A stretch of 29,745 bases of DNA from DAIOSQ01 sp036752465 (GTDB taxonomy: Bacteria; Pseudomonadota; Gammaproteobacteria; Legionellales; Legionellaceae): assembly GCA_036752465.1 (NCBI GenBank), contig DAIOSQ010000005.1, positions 1-29,745 of the forward strand. Reading direction: 5' to 3'. The position numbers were made by a program, and so were the translations under genes. The number at the start of each line of letters is the position of its first letter. Position 1 is the stretch's first letter. Shown one piece after another: positions 16,957-25,800 of the stretch. Below the pieces are notes generated by a model. It had not been told where the DNA came from and did no database searches. It saw only the letters and a program-made list of their open reading frames with translations.

Positions 16957-16972
16957 TTGATTATTTAATCAA
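16957..16972. promoter_or_regulatory. Second palindrome upstream of phaB2
   Basis: TTGATTA and TAATCAA flank TT, a perfect 16-base palindrome about 92 bases upstream of phaB2. Together with the one at 16921 it marks an AT-rich control region. On the - strand its TTGATT could also serve as a -35 box, but no convincing -10 pairs with it. Confidence 0.4.
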
Positions 16973-17031
16973 CATAAAATATACTAAATATTCAAAAAGT
17001 ATGGTCAGTAACCCCATCAGAGCAAGCGAGG

Positions 17032-17057
17032 CTGCACTGGGCAACGGCCCTTTGCAG
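17032..17057. promoter_or_regulatory. CTGCA-N16-TGCAG repeat with inner GC stem
   Basis: CTGCA and TGCAG enclose an inner GGGC-AACG-GCCC hairpin separated from them by a 2x2 mismatch. The outer arms and their spacing resemble the repeat at the phasin promoter (CTGCAC-N15-GTGCAG). It could be a second PhaR site between phaB2 and csp, or simply an RNA hairpin. Confidence 0.35.
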
Positions 17058-17086
17058 GGTAATTGCGACCATTCGGATGATAATGA

Positions 17087-17115
17087 TTGTAGATGGCTGC
17101 TGCGCATGATATGAT
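17087..17115 (+). promoter_or_regulatory. Likely promoter of the cold-shock gene (extended -10)
   Basis: TATGAT (17110-17115) is preceded by TG one base upstream, an extended -10. TTGTAG lies 17 bases before it as a weak -35. The start would be near 17122, leaving a leader of only about 23 bases, unlike the long cold-sensing leader of E. coli cspA. Confidence 0.45.
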
Positions 17116-17144
17116 GGTTGTTCTAATTTTTAAGGATCAGTCAT

Positions 17145-17351
17145 ATGTCAGACAAAATAAGTGGTAAAGTGAAATGGTTTAACGAAAGCAAAGGTTTTGG
17201 TTTCATCGAAAGTGAAGGCAAAGATTACTTCGTCCATTTCAGCGCTATCACCGGCAGCGGTTTCAAAACCCTAGCAGAAGGTTCACCTGTACGTTTCAAA
17301 GCATCACAAGGTGCGAAAGGACCGCAAGCAGAAGACGTCGAAGCTGTATAA
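17145..17351 (+). CDS. Cold-shock domain protein (CspA family)
   Basis: This 68-residue single-domain protein is an RNA and single-stranded DNA binding chaperone. It opens KISGKVKWFNESKGFGFIES with the RNP1 motif KGFGFI and continues with RNP2 DYFVHFSAI. The end (GPQAEDVEAV) is typical of the family. Tyr replaces the usual aliphatic residue in RNP2 (normally D-V/I/L-FVHF), a small departure. The ATG at 17145 has AAGGA upstream. Whether it is cold-induced or constitutive cannot be read from the sequence, but the short leader argues against the cspA type of regulation. It is divergent from phaB2 and convergent with gloB. Confidence 0.95.
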   Translation: MSDKISGKVKWFNESKGFGFIESEGKDYFVHFSAITGSGFKTLAEGSPVRFKASQGAKGPQAEDVEAV

Positions 17352-17369
17352 CTTCGTTCTGCGTATATC

Positions 17370-17393
17370 GCATTAAATTTAATGTATTTTTTT
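17370..17393 (+). terminator. AT-rich intrinsic terminator of csp
   Basis: CATTAAATTTAATG (17371-17384) is a perfect palindrome that folds as a short stem, followed within two bases by a run of seven T (17387-17393). It lies 20 bases after the csp stop. The stem is AT-rich, so efficiency may be modest. Confidence 0.5.
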
Positions 17394-17434
17394 GAAGTAA
17401 ATGCTTAACCACCAATTTAATTTCACTATCTCAA

Positions 17435-17474
17435 CCAGCATATGTGCCTCCGAAACCAGAGGCACATATGCTGG
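17435..17474. terminator. Perfect 16-bp hairpin between csp and gloB
   Basis: CCAGCATATGTGCCTC (17435-17450) is perfectly repeated in inverse at 17459-17474 around an 8-base loop. It lies 20 bases beyond the gloB stop and 84 beyond the csp stop, in a convergent gap. No T-run follows on either strand, so it may be a bidirectional terminator, an RNA stability element or a REP-like unit. Confidence 0.5.
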
Positions 17475-17494
17475 ACAAACATATAAAAAATCTC

Positions 17495-18274
17495 CTAAAC
17501 ATACGTATCTTTCCATTTTCTTAATTCCATAAACACTTCGGCCGGATCAACCAACGACCGTTGACAATACAAAGCTACCTGTTGCCACACCGCAGGTGTT
17601 GCACAACGCAAAAATGGATTGCTATGTTTTTCATCTGCCAATTGCGACGGCAGCGAAGGCAAACCCTGTTGCCGTAATTGTGCAACACTGGCGATGCGTT
17701 GTCGAATGTAATTATTACTTGGCTCAACCAGCTGTGCAAAACGCAAATTAGCTAAGGTATACTCGTGCGCGCAACAAATAGCCGTATCCGCCGGCAGGGC
17801 TGCTATTTTTTGTAGCGAAGCATACATGGTTGGCGCTGTGCCCTCAAATAACCGACCACAACCACCCGCAAACAAGGTATCGCCACAAAATAAATACGTT
17901 TGGTCATAATAAGCAATATGATCTAAGCTATGCCCGGGGATCGCGAGCACAGTATACGTGGGCAACCCAGCGGGCAACTCTAGCAATTCGCCTTCGCCAA
18001 TATGACACGTCACCTGTGGATATGTGCAATGGATGCCTGCTATGACCGGTACAGGGTAATGATTCAGCAGCTCGGCCACGCCATGCACATGATCCCAATG
18101 ATTATGGGTGATTAAGATGGCATGTAGCTGTAGTTGCTCACGCTCAAGAAAGGCCATAACGACTGCAGCCTCGCCCGGATCAACCACAACAGCGGCGCGC
18201 GAGTGGGTATTAACAACCACCCAGATGTAGTTGTCACGCAAGGCGCTGAGTGGGTGCACATAAATATCACGCAT
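17495..18274 (-). CDS. gloB: Hydroxyacylglutathione hydrolase (glyoxalase II)
   Basis: The 259-residue enzyme hydrolyses S-lactoylglutathione to lactate and glutathione, the second step of methylglyoxal detoxification. It begins with SALRDNYIWVVV and has the binuclear metal motif THNHWDHVHG, then GHSLDHIAYY and FCGDTLFAGGCGRLFEG with further metal ligands, and CAHEYTLANLRFA with the last His. The C-terminal part (NPFLRC) is also family-typical. The ATG at 18274 is preferred, with AGGAGG 11 bases upstream; the frame continues upstream to a TTG too close to this site. No glyoxalase I gene is in the window. Confidence 0.95.
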   Translation of the reverse strand: MRDIYVHPLSALRDNYIWVVVNTHSRAAVVVDPGEAAVVMAFLEREQLQLHAILITHNHWDHVHGVAELLNHYPVPVIAGIHCTYPQVTCHIGEGELLELPAGLPTYTVLAIPGHSLDHIAYYDQTYLFCGDTLFAGGCGRLFEGTAPTMYASLQKIAALPADTAICCAHEYTLANLRFAQLVEPSNNYIRQRIASVAQLRQQGLPSLPSQLADEKHSNPFLRCATPAVWQQVALYCQRSLVDPAEVFMELRKWKDTYV

Positions 18275-18341
18275 AGCTAGCAAGTCCTCCTAGCTGGCAC
18301 TGACGTTTTCAGCCAGGATGTAACGTCTGCTGAACTTGGCT

Positions 18342-18671
18342 TTAATGCGTGCTCAACGCAGCGTTCATGGTCTGCATTTGCTTGGTGACAGACTCTTGCA
18401 ATTGCTTGATTTGATCGGCTGAGTTTTTATTCAATGTTTGAATTTGTGTTTCTAAGGTGCTTTGCATTTGTTTGATTTGCGTTTGCATGCTTGTATTTAA
18501 TTTTTGAACCTGATCTTGTTGCTGTTGCTGTAATTGCTGTATTTGCTGTTGTACTGTGGTGTTTAGTGTCGTCAGTTGCTGCGCAGCACTGGAAGGCGCT
18601 GGCGCTGGCACTGCCGCCATCAACGGATTGACAGTAAGTGTGGCCAGTAAAAGCACGATAAGGCGTCTCAT
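18342..18671 (-). CDS. Exported protein of tandem 11-residue coiled-coil repeats, unknown function
   Basis: The 109-residue product has a signal peptide (MRRLIVLLLATLTVNPLMAA), then a Pro/Ala/Ser linker and six tandem 11-residue units from residue 36 to 101. Each starts with Leu or Met, has an invariant Gln at position 8 and a hydrophobic residue at 9 (for example LNTSMQTQIKQ, MQSTLETQIQT, LQESVTKQMQT). Partial units lie on both sides. Spacing 4-4-3 of hydrophobic residues is the hendecad pattern of right-handed coiled coils. The gene has GGGAG before the ATG and its own promoter. No lipobox Cys is present, so it should be periplasmic or secreted and oligomeric. I recognise no named family. 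Neighbours (gloB downstream, an unknown gene upstream) give no clear hint. Confidence 0.75.
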   Translation of the reverse strand: MRRLIVLLLATLTVNPLMAAVPAPAPSSAAQQLTTLNTTVQQQIQQLQQQQQDQVQKLNTSMQTQIKQMQSTLETQIQTLNKNSADQIKQLQESVTKQMQTMNAALSTH

Positions 18672-18731
18672 GATAACTCCCGGTTAGATTGATTCATGGT
18701 GACTGCTTACTTCGTAGCAAAGTCATGCTAA

Positions 18732-18760
18732 AGCATAGCACACAAAAATCCTCATGCCAG
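18732..18760 (-). promoter_or_regulatory. Likely promoter of the hendecad-repeat gene
   Basis: On the - strand CTGGCA (18760-18755, 4 of 6) is followed by 17 bases and TATGCT (18737-18732) preceded by TGC, an extended -10. The leader would be about 55 bases. The -10 overlaps a small inverted repeat (ATGCT-AA-AGCAT). Confidence 0.45.
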
Positions 18761-18798
18761 CCTCGCACCTTGATTTTTTCGCGCCCTAAGTCGTATAT

Positions 18799-19722
18799 CT
18801 AAATTCCCAGCCTAGGACTTGGCGACAAACCAAAATTCGGATCTGGTTGAATGTTGGGCATACCACGTTCGGCACAATAACGATTTAGACCGTGCTCTGG
18901 ATGATGTAACAACGCAACCAGCTCTGCGGTTGGCACTGGGTTATTGTCGTCGTCTACAACATGCTTGCTACCATCCAACTTCTTATTGTGTTCGCCCAGC
19001 CAGGCTCCGACAATCTTTTCCAATGCATCTTTAATAGCTGCTTTTTGGTTTTCGGATATATCTTTTGCATCAATTGCGGTTACCAAAAAGTCCGTGAGTC
19101 GTATTGTATCATCATCAACCTCAAATAGCGGTTGCAATGCTGGCTTGGGCGGGGGCGGTGCATCGCTCGCGTCAAGCTTTTTTTGTAAGTAATCATATGC
19201 GGCGACAGCGAGCGGTTTAACCTGACCATAGTAATCTATCCCTCGCGCATTCCAGTCACCCCCCGCATTGCCCAAAGTGACCACATGCGCCGCGATATTT
19301 GCAGTCTCCCCTACCACAGCGAAGGGCACGTTAACTGCGAACTGCGCCAACGCTTCCAAACCTTCTGCATCAAATTGATAATCAGGATTAACAGACAAGC
19401 TGATAGCTTTGGATAACTCGAGGCAAGAAGCCCATACTTCATGCCACGCCGTGTTAAGATTATCATACCCACGCCGCTGCCCGGCACCGAGTTGGGCAGC
19501 CATCTTAGCAACTTCTTGCCAGGCAGCCTCAGCCTCTTGCTCTCTGCTCGCATGTTTTTCTTTTGCCGCAGCCTCAGCATCCAAACGCTGGCGTTGCATC
19601 GCCTGTAGTTGCTCTTTTTGCGTTTGCTGTTCTAACATGAGCTTTTGGCGCCGCTGTAACTCATTGTCCTGCGCTTTTAATGTCTCTGCTGCTGCTTGCT
19701 GTTCTGCAGTTAATGCCATCAT
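18799..19722 (-). CDS. Coiled-coil protein of unknown function, coupled to lpxH
   Basis: The 307-residue protein is not one I recognise. Residues about 5-80 are rich in Gln, Ala, Lys and Glu and should form a long coiled coil. A helical, partly hydrophobic middle follows (ALAQFAVNVPFAVVGETANIAAHVV), then a proline hinge (DAPPPPKP) near residue 190, and an acidic C-terminal domain. There is no signal peptide and no certain membrane span. The ATG at 19722 overlaps the lpxH stop (ATGA); a second ATG follows at once, behind GGGGG. This coupling, after minC and lpxH, suggests an expressed gene with a role at the cell envelope or in division. A secreted effector is also possible. Base composition matches its neighbours. 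Confidence 0.7.
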   Translation of the reverse strand: MMALTAEQQAAAETLKAQDNELQRRQKLMLEQQTQKEQLQAMQRQRLDAEAAAKEKHASREQEAEAAWQEVAKMAAQLGAGQRRGYDNLNTAWHEVWASCLELSKAISLSVNPDYQFDAEGLEALAQFAVNVPFAVVGETANIAAHVVTLGNAGGDWNARGIDYYGQVKPLAVAAYDYLQKKLDASDAPPPPKPALQPLFEVDDDTIRLTDFLVTAIDAKDISENQKAAIKDALEKIVGAWLGEHNKKLDGSKHVVDDDNNPVPTAELVALLHHPEHGLNRYCAERGMPNIQPDPNFGLSPSPRLGI

Positions 19723-20447
19723 ATCCCCCAAAAAATTCGCTCAAAGTAAAAACCCTTTGCTTTATTGTAACACAAAATTACGGGATGATCATCCCAATCA
19801 CTGAGCACATAGCGCTGATAACTGTTGGCTTTTGTGGTGTATTCGCTCAAGCCGGGTTGATGCGTATGGCCGTGCACCAGTATTTTGGCCTGATTTTGGC
19901 GCAAATGACGCAGACAAGCGGCTGGTGTGACCGCCAGATTGCTAGATGATTTTTGTGCATGCATACTGCGGTGCCGCATCGCCGCAACGATGCGCCGCCG
20001 ATAAGCACACGGCAAGCTCAAAAAAAAGCGTTTAAATACTCTATTTCTGGTGCAACGACGCAACCACTGATGACTCTGATCGCGGGTACAATAACGGTCA
20101 CCATGTGACAATAAAATGGGCGTGGCATGTAGCTGGATCACCGTGGGATCAGGTAGCATGACCAAGCCTGCTTGTTGCGCAAAGGCTTCGCCTAATAAAA
20201 AATCACGATTGCCATGCATGTAATAGGTTTGAATGCCGTGTTGTTTTAGGCGCAGCAATGTGCGCGCAATGTTGCTGCTCCAAGCATCCTGCAGATCGTC
20301 ACCGGCCCAGGCGTGTAAAAAATCGCCGAGTATATACACCGACTGGGTAGACGTTAAGGCCCAGGTGATAAAGCACTCGAAGCGGCGTTGAATGTCTGGT
20401 CGTTGCGGGTGCAAATGCAGATCAGCAATAAAAACTGCCTGAATCAT
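19719..20447 (-). CDS. lpxH: UDP-2,3-diacylglucosamine diphosphatase (lipid A synthesis)
   Basis: This 242-residue calcineurin-like metallophosphoesterase removes UMP from UDP-2,3-diacylglucosamine to make lipid X, an early step of lipid A synthesis at the inner membrane. It has the metal-binding motifs FIADLHLHP (Asp, His), GDFLHAWAGDD, HGNRDFLLG, LSHGD and HGHTHQPG in the proper order. Length is normal (about 240). It overlaps minC upstream by 4 bases (ATGA) and the unknown gene downstream by 4 bases, so the three genes are very probably one operon. It marks the host as Gram-negative; LpxI-using lineages lack it. Confidence 0.95.
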   Translation of the reverse strand: MIQAVFIADLHLHPQRPDIQRRFECFITWALTSTQSVYILGDFLHAWAGDDLQDAWSSNIARTLLRLKQHGIQTYYMHGNRDFLLGEAFAQQAGLVMLPDPTVIQLHATPILLSHGDRYCTRDQSHQWLRRCTRNRVFKRFFLSLPCAYRRRIVAAMRHRSMHAQKSSSNLAVTPAACLRHLRQNQAKILVHGHTHQPGLSEYTTKANSYQRYVLSDWDDHPVILCYNKAKGFYFERIFWGI

Positions 20448-21154
20448 ATGCGCTCAATTTGAATACGATCATCTTGAATATAGATTTGACATGGGCCATC
20501 AACAGGCTCGATGGCATCACTTAACCGATAAAAGCCCGCAATAGAAACCAGCTCAGCAGCCAGAGACAAGCAAAAAATACGCGCATCCCTATTACCGGAA
20601 ATACCGGCCAAGGCTCGCCCCCGCAGCGCCCCATATACATGAATATTGCCATCGGCAAGTAATTCTGCGCCATGACTAACAGCCGCGGTGATAACCAAAT
20701 CCCCACCTTTGCTCACCACTTGCTGTCCAGAACGCACCGGTGCAGTCAATAGTTTGCTTTTAATGGTTTCACTGACCACCGTCGTGGGCATGGTGGTATC
20801 GACTTTTTTCTGTGCCAGAAGTTTGTCCTGGTTTGCTGAGGCGCTGAGTACAGCTAGGCCATGACATTTGGCCAGCGTTTCAAATAAAGCATGGCCACCC
20901 TGTACAGCCACCGGAATCAAGCCATTTTCTCGCAAACAAAGCAACAGCGACTGCAAATCTAAGGCATCAGAATCAATTTGTGTGCAATCCAGAACTACCG
21001 GCGTGTAATGAAACATATTGGGTGCTTTGCTCACCAACGCCTGCAATTGCTGCGCAATTAACTCAACATCACTTTGTAAAAGATGCAACACTGTTAAGGT
21101 AAACAAACGCCCTTTCAGCACAAAAGCTTGAAATTTCAACGCGTGATCAGCCAT
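20444..21154 (-). CDS. minC: Septum site-determining protein MinC
   Basis: MinC inhibits FtsZ ring assembly away from mid-cell. This 236-residue copy has the N-terminal FtsZ-binding domain (about 1-100) and the C-terminal beta-helix with VRSGQQVVSKGGDLVI, GAELLADGNIHVYGALRGRALAG and IFCLSLAAELVSIAG, the most conserved MinC signature. The ATG at 21154 is chosen because family similarity starts with MADHALKFQAF; the frame is open for 22 more codons but would reach into fadD's start. The usual partners minD and minE are not next to it; lpxH follows instead with a 4-base overlap. MinC needs MinD for membrane targeting, so those genes should be elsewhere. Confidence 0.95.
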   Translation of the reverse strand: MADHALKFQAFVLKGRLFTLTVLHLLQSDVELIAQQLQALVSKAPNMFHYTPVVLDCTQIDSDALDLQSLLLCLRENGLIPVAVQGGHALFETLAKCHGLAVLSASANQDKLLAQKKVDTTMPTTVVSETIKSKLLTAPVRSGQQVVSKGGDLVITAAVSHGAELLADGNIHVYGALRGRALAGISGNRDARIFCLSLAAELVSIAGFYRLSDAIEPVDGPCQIYIQDDRIQIERI

Positions 21155-21218
21155 ATCGTACCCATAATATTTTTGGTATATACTAACATGCGACGAATCA
21201 TAACAGAAGGTTACGAAC

Positions 21219-22889
21219 ATGGAGAAAATTTGGTTGAAAGCGTATCAACCAGGGGTACCTGCGGACATAAACCCTAACGAATACCAATCTCTTGTTGATT
21301 TATTTCGCCAATCTTGCCGACAACATGCGCCGCATATCGCCTATGAAAACATGGGCACAGGTATAAGCTACGCCGAGCTTGAACAATATTGTACCCATTT
21401 GAGTGCATATGTGCAACAACTTAAACTCAGCAAAGGCGCACGCATTGCTATCATGATGCCCAACGTGCTGCAATATCCAATCGCCTTGTTTGCCATTTTA
21501 CAAGCTGGCTACGTTGTGGTAAATACCAACCCGCTGTATACAACGGATGAGATCACCCACCAACTCAAGGACGCTGGCGCAGAAGCGATCATTATTTTGG
21601 CGAATTTTGCGCACACCTTGCAAGCGGCCCTGCCACAATTACCGCATCTCAAACACATCATCATCACACGCATCGGCGATTTTTTCCCACCGTGGAAACG
21701 CCACTTGGTCAATGCCGTGGTGCGTCATATCAAAAAACTGGAGCGAGCGTATCATCTACCCAATGCAGTCAGCTTGCGACAAGCGCTAAGCATAGGCCAG
21801 CAGCATGCTTACCAAGAACCATCCTTACATCATCAAGACATTGCTTTTTTACAATACACTGGCGGCACCACCGGGATTGCTAAAGCGGCCATTTTGACGC
21901 ATGGCAACATGGTTGCCAATGTCTTGCAAGCATATGCCTGGATAGCACCGCGGCTAGAAAGTCAAAAAGAAATCATCATCACGGCACTACCGCTCTATCA
22001 TATCTTTTCCTTGACTGCGAATTGTCTAACTTTTTTAAAACTAGGCGCACGCAATGTACTTATCACCAATCCACGTCAAATCAATACATTTATCAAACAA
22101 ATTAAATCGCTGCAATTCACCGCCATCACTGGCGTGAATACCTTGTTCAATGCCTTACTCAACCATCCTAAATTTAGCACCGTTGATTTTTCAAAATTAA
22201 AATTGGCACTGTCAGGCGGTATGGCGCTGCAAAAAACCGTCGCCAGCAAGTGGCGTGCGGTGACCCACTCACCTATTCTGGAAGCATACGGCTTAACTGA
22301 AACCAGTCCGGCCGTTACCATGAATCCACTTCATGTGACCGACTACAACGGCAGCATCGGGTTGCCGATTTCCTCCACTGAGGTTTCGCTACGTGACGAA
22401 CAAGGCCGCGAAGTGCCACTGGGTGAACGCGGTGAGCTATGTGTGCGCGGGCCGCAAGTGATGCAAGCCTATTGGGGGCAACCAGCAGAGACCGCGCAAG
22501 TTTTCTGTACGGATGGTTTTATCCGTACCGGTGATATCGCCATTATGGACGAGCATGGCTATCTTTATGTGGTCGATCGCAAAAAAGATATGATTATTGT
22601 TTCTGGCTTCAACGTCTACCCCAATGAAGTAGAAAAAGTCATCAGTATGTTGCCTGGCGTGCTCGAAGTAGGCGTGATTGGCATCAAAGAAAATAATTTG
22701 GAGCGCATCAAAGCATGTATCGTCAAAAAAGACAGCCAGCTATGTGAAGAAGACGTTATTGAATTTTGTAAACAGCATTTAACTGCTTACAAAATTCCCA
22801 AAATCGTGACATTTTACGACGAATTACCGAAAACCAATGTCGGTAAAATCCTAAGACGCGCACTTAAGGCAGAATGCACCCCAACATGA
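21219..22889 (+). CDS. fadD: Long-chain fatty acyl-CoA ligase
   Basis: The 556-residue enzyme activates fatty acids with ATP and CoA at the inner membrane, feeding beta-oxidation or phospholipid synthesis. It has the AMP-binding P-loop YTGGTTGIAKAA, ALPLYHIF, AYGLTETSP, the FACS region DGFIRTGDIAIMDEHGYLYVVDRKKDMI, and the C-terminal PKTNVGKILRRALK with the catalytic Lys. Length is that of FadD (about 560). The P-loop has Ala-Ala after AKx where Gly-Ala is common. The ATG at 21219 has AAGG about 9 bases upstream; the gene is divergent from minC with a gap of only 64 bases that must hold both promoters. It ends 6 bases from the putA stop. Acyl-CoA from beta-oxidation could also supply PHA precursors. 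Confidence 0.93.
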   Translation: MEKIWLKAYQPGVPADINPNEYQSLVDLFRQSCRQHAPHIAYENMGTGISYAELEQYCTHLSAYVQQLKLSKGARIAIMMPNVLQYPIALFAILQAGYVVVNTNPLYTTDEITHQLKDAGAEAIIILANFAHTLQAALPQLPHLKHIIITRIGDFFPPWKRHLVNAVVRHIKKLERAYHLPNAVSLRQALSIGQQHAYQEPSLHHQDIAFLQYTGGTTGIAKAAILTHGNMVANVLQAYAWIAPRLESQKEIIITALPLYHIFSLTANCLTFLKLGARNVLITNPRQINTFIKQIKSLQFTAITGVNTLFNALLNHPKFSTVDFSKLKLALSGGMALQKTVASKWRAVTHSPILEAYGLTETSPAVTMNPLHVTDYNGSIGLPISSTEVSLRDEQGREVPLGERGELCVRGPQVMQAYWGQPAETAQVFCTDGFIRTGDIAIMDEHGYLYVVDRKKDMIIVSGFNVYPNEVEKVISMLPGVLEVGVIGIKENNLERIKACIVKKDSQLCEEDVIEFCKQHLTAYKIPKIVTFYDELPKTNVGKILRRALKAECTPT

Positions 22890-22895
22890 GCATGC

Positions 22896-25800
22896 TCACA
22901 GCTCATCAGGAATCGACATCAAGCTGGCATTGCCGCCAGCTGCGGTCGTATCCACGGTCAAGGTACGTTCAATGCACAAACGCTGTAAATAGAATGGTCC
23001 GCCTGCTTTTGGTCCAGTACCCGATAGACCTTCGCCACCAAATGGCTGCAAACCAACCACGGCACCGATCATATTGCGATTGACGTAACAATTGCCAACA
23101 TGCGCCCGGCTGCGGATATACTCAACCGTGTGATTGATGCGACTATGAATTCCCAACGTCAAACCATAGCCGGTTTGATTGATATCAGCGATTACTTGAT
23201 CAAGATCTTTGCGTTTAAACTTCACCACGTGCAACACTGGACCAAATACTTCAGCGGATAAATCAGCAATGCTGTCAATGGCAATCGCGATAGGGGGCAT
23301 AAAATGTCCTTTGCTGCAATCAGCTTCCAGGGCGCACTGATAAATAATGGTATGCTGCTCACACATCTGTTTGACATGCTGGTTGAGACGCTGCAAGGCT
23401 TCTTGATCAATAACTGGGCCAACATCGGTGGACAACCAACGAGGATCACCAATGTTCAACTCCGCCATAGCACCTTTTAACAACGCTATCATGCGTGGAT
23501 ATACCTCTTCTTGCACATACAGCACCCTGAGCGCCGAGCAACGCTGCCCAGCACTGCCAAAAGCGGAAAGCATGACATCGCTGGTTACTTGTTCTAGAAG
23601 TGCAGAGGAATCCACCAACATAACATTTTGCCCACCTGTTTCAGCAATCAGCGGCACAATCGGCCCACCGCGAGTCGCCAAGGTACGATTGATCAAAGCA
23701 GCCACCGTGGTAGAACCGGTAAAAATGACACCTTGTACCCGTTGATCTTCAACCAAACGGCCGCCTACCTCTTCACCACCGCCCGGTAACAGTTGCAGCA
23801 CATCCAGCGGTACCCCAGCTTGATGCAATAAACCTACCGCGACTGCGGCGATTAACGGAGTTTGCTCAGCCGGCTTGGCCAGCACACAATTGCCCGTAAC
23901 CAGCGCCGCCACCACCTGCCCCACAAAAATTGCCAGCGGAAAATTCCATGGGCTGATGCAGACCACAATTCCGCGCCCATGCAAGCTTAATTCGTTAGAT
24001 TCTCCGGTATAGCCATGCAGACGCAGCGGTTGCATGAGTTTTTCTGCCATGGCCGCATAGTAACGACAAAAATCGACCGCCTCGCGAACCTCTGCCACCC
24101 CATCAGCCCAAGTTTTACCCGCTTCTAAACATAACAACGGCAACAAAGTCGCCATCTGCTCCTCGAGCAAATGTGCAAATTGTAGCAAACAAGTGGCACG
24201 TTTGTGCACAGCAGTCGCATCCCAGCGCGCCGTAGCCTGCGCCGCACTGTGCAAGGCCATTTCGATATCATCAGCAGACGCATGGCTCACATACCCCACA
24301 ACGCACTGGCTATTTTGTGGCGAAGTCACGGCCACCGGTGGCGTATGGTGTGCTTGCTTGCTGGCAATCATTGGCGCAGCACGCCATTGCAAGTTCATAG
24401 TTTGCCACTGCTGTTGCAAGCCTGCCAGCACAGCGCGATCACTCCAATCAATCCCCACCGAGTTTTTTCTGTCTGGCAGAAAAATAGAGGCTGGCAAAGG
24501 GATATTTTGATTGATTTTACTCAATAAACCTTTGGCTTTACTAACCGGGCAAGAGACCAAATCGTTAATTTCCGCAGCACTATCCACAATGCGATTGACA
24601 AACGAAGAGTTGGCGCCATTTTCTAAGAGCCGTCGTACTAAGTATGGCAACAAATCTTCATGACTGCCCACTGGAGCGTAAATTCTACAGGGGATGCCGA
24701 GTTTATTTGCCGGCACAATTTGTGCATACAGTTCATGCCCCATGCCATGTAAACATTGAAATTCAAAATCTTTATAGTCGCCAACCAAGCCCAAAATCAA
24801 GGCCACAGAATACGCATTGTGCGTGGCAAATTGCGGATATATCGCATCGGTCATGGTCAGCATTTTTTTGGCGCATGCTTGAAATGACACATCGGTGAAT
24901 ACTTTACGGGTAAACACTGGATAGTCAGCCATACCTGCCATTTGCGCTTTTTTGATTTCACTGTCCCAGTAAGCGCCTTTGATCAAGCGCACCATGATGC
25001 GCCGATTTTTGGCTCGCGCCAGCTGCGCGACCCAATCCAGCACGTAAAACGCGCGTTTTTGATAGGATTGCACCGCGAGGCCGAATCCCTGCCAGCCAGC
25101 CAAACTATCGTCGTTGAAGACCCGCGCCATCACATCTAAGGACAAATCGAGGCGTTCAGATTCTTCAGCATCAATGGTCAGCGCGATATCGTAGGATTTT
25201 GCCAGTTTGGCTAAATTTAGTAATGCTGGGCTCAACTCTTGCAACACACGATCGCGTTGTGCCTCTTGATAACGCGGATGTAGTGCCGATAGTTTGATCG
25301 AAATGCCTGGCTTGCTGTAGATATCCGTCATGCCGGCGACTTTTGCCCCCATGGTGTGTATCGCTTCGCTATATGCGACAAAATACCTTTCCGCATCTTG
25401 CTGGGTTAACGCAGCCTCGCCCAACATATCATACGAGTAACGATAGCCTACTGCTTCTTTTTTCTTTGCACGCGTCATGGCTTCATCGATGGTACGCCCC
25501 ATCACAAATTGCTTGCTCATGATACGCATGGCGGTATCTACCGACTTTCTCACCACTCCTTCACTGCTTTTATTGACCAACTTGAGTAAAGCTTTACTTA
25601 GTACGGATTCAGCACGTTCTGGCGTGAGCACTTTGCCGGTCAGCAGCAATGCCCAGGTGGTTGCATTCACAAACACTGAATCGCTTTGCCCTATATGCGA
25701 ACCCCAATCGCCTACACTCAATTTGTCTTTAATCAACTCATCTATGGTCTTATTATCGGGGACGCGCAGTAAGGCCTCAGCTAAGCACATCAAGGCAATA

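Noticed and set aside
12116..18720. Exact 12-base TTGCTACGAAGT in the leaders of phaC1 (12127-12116) and of the hendecad gene (18720-18709)
   Set aside because: Many 12-base matches are expected by chance in 30 kb; no flanking similarity.
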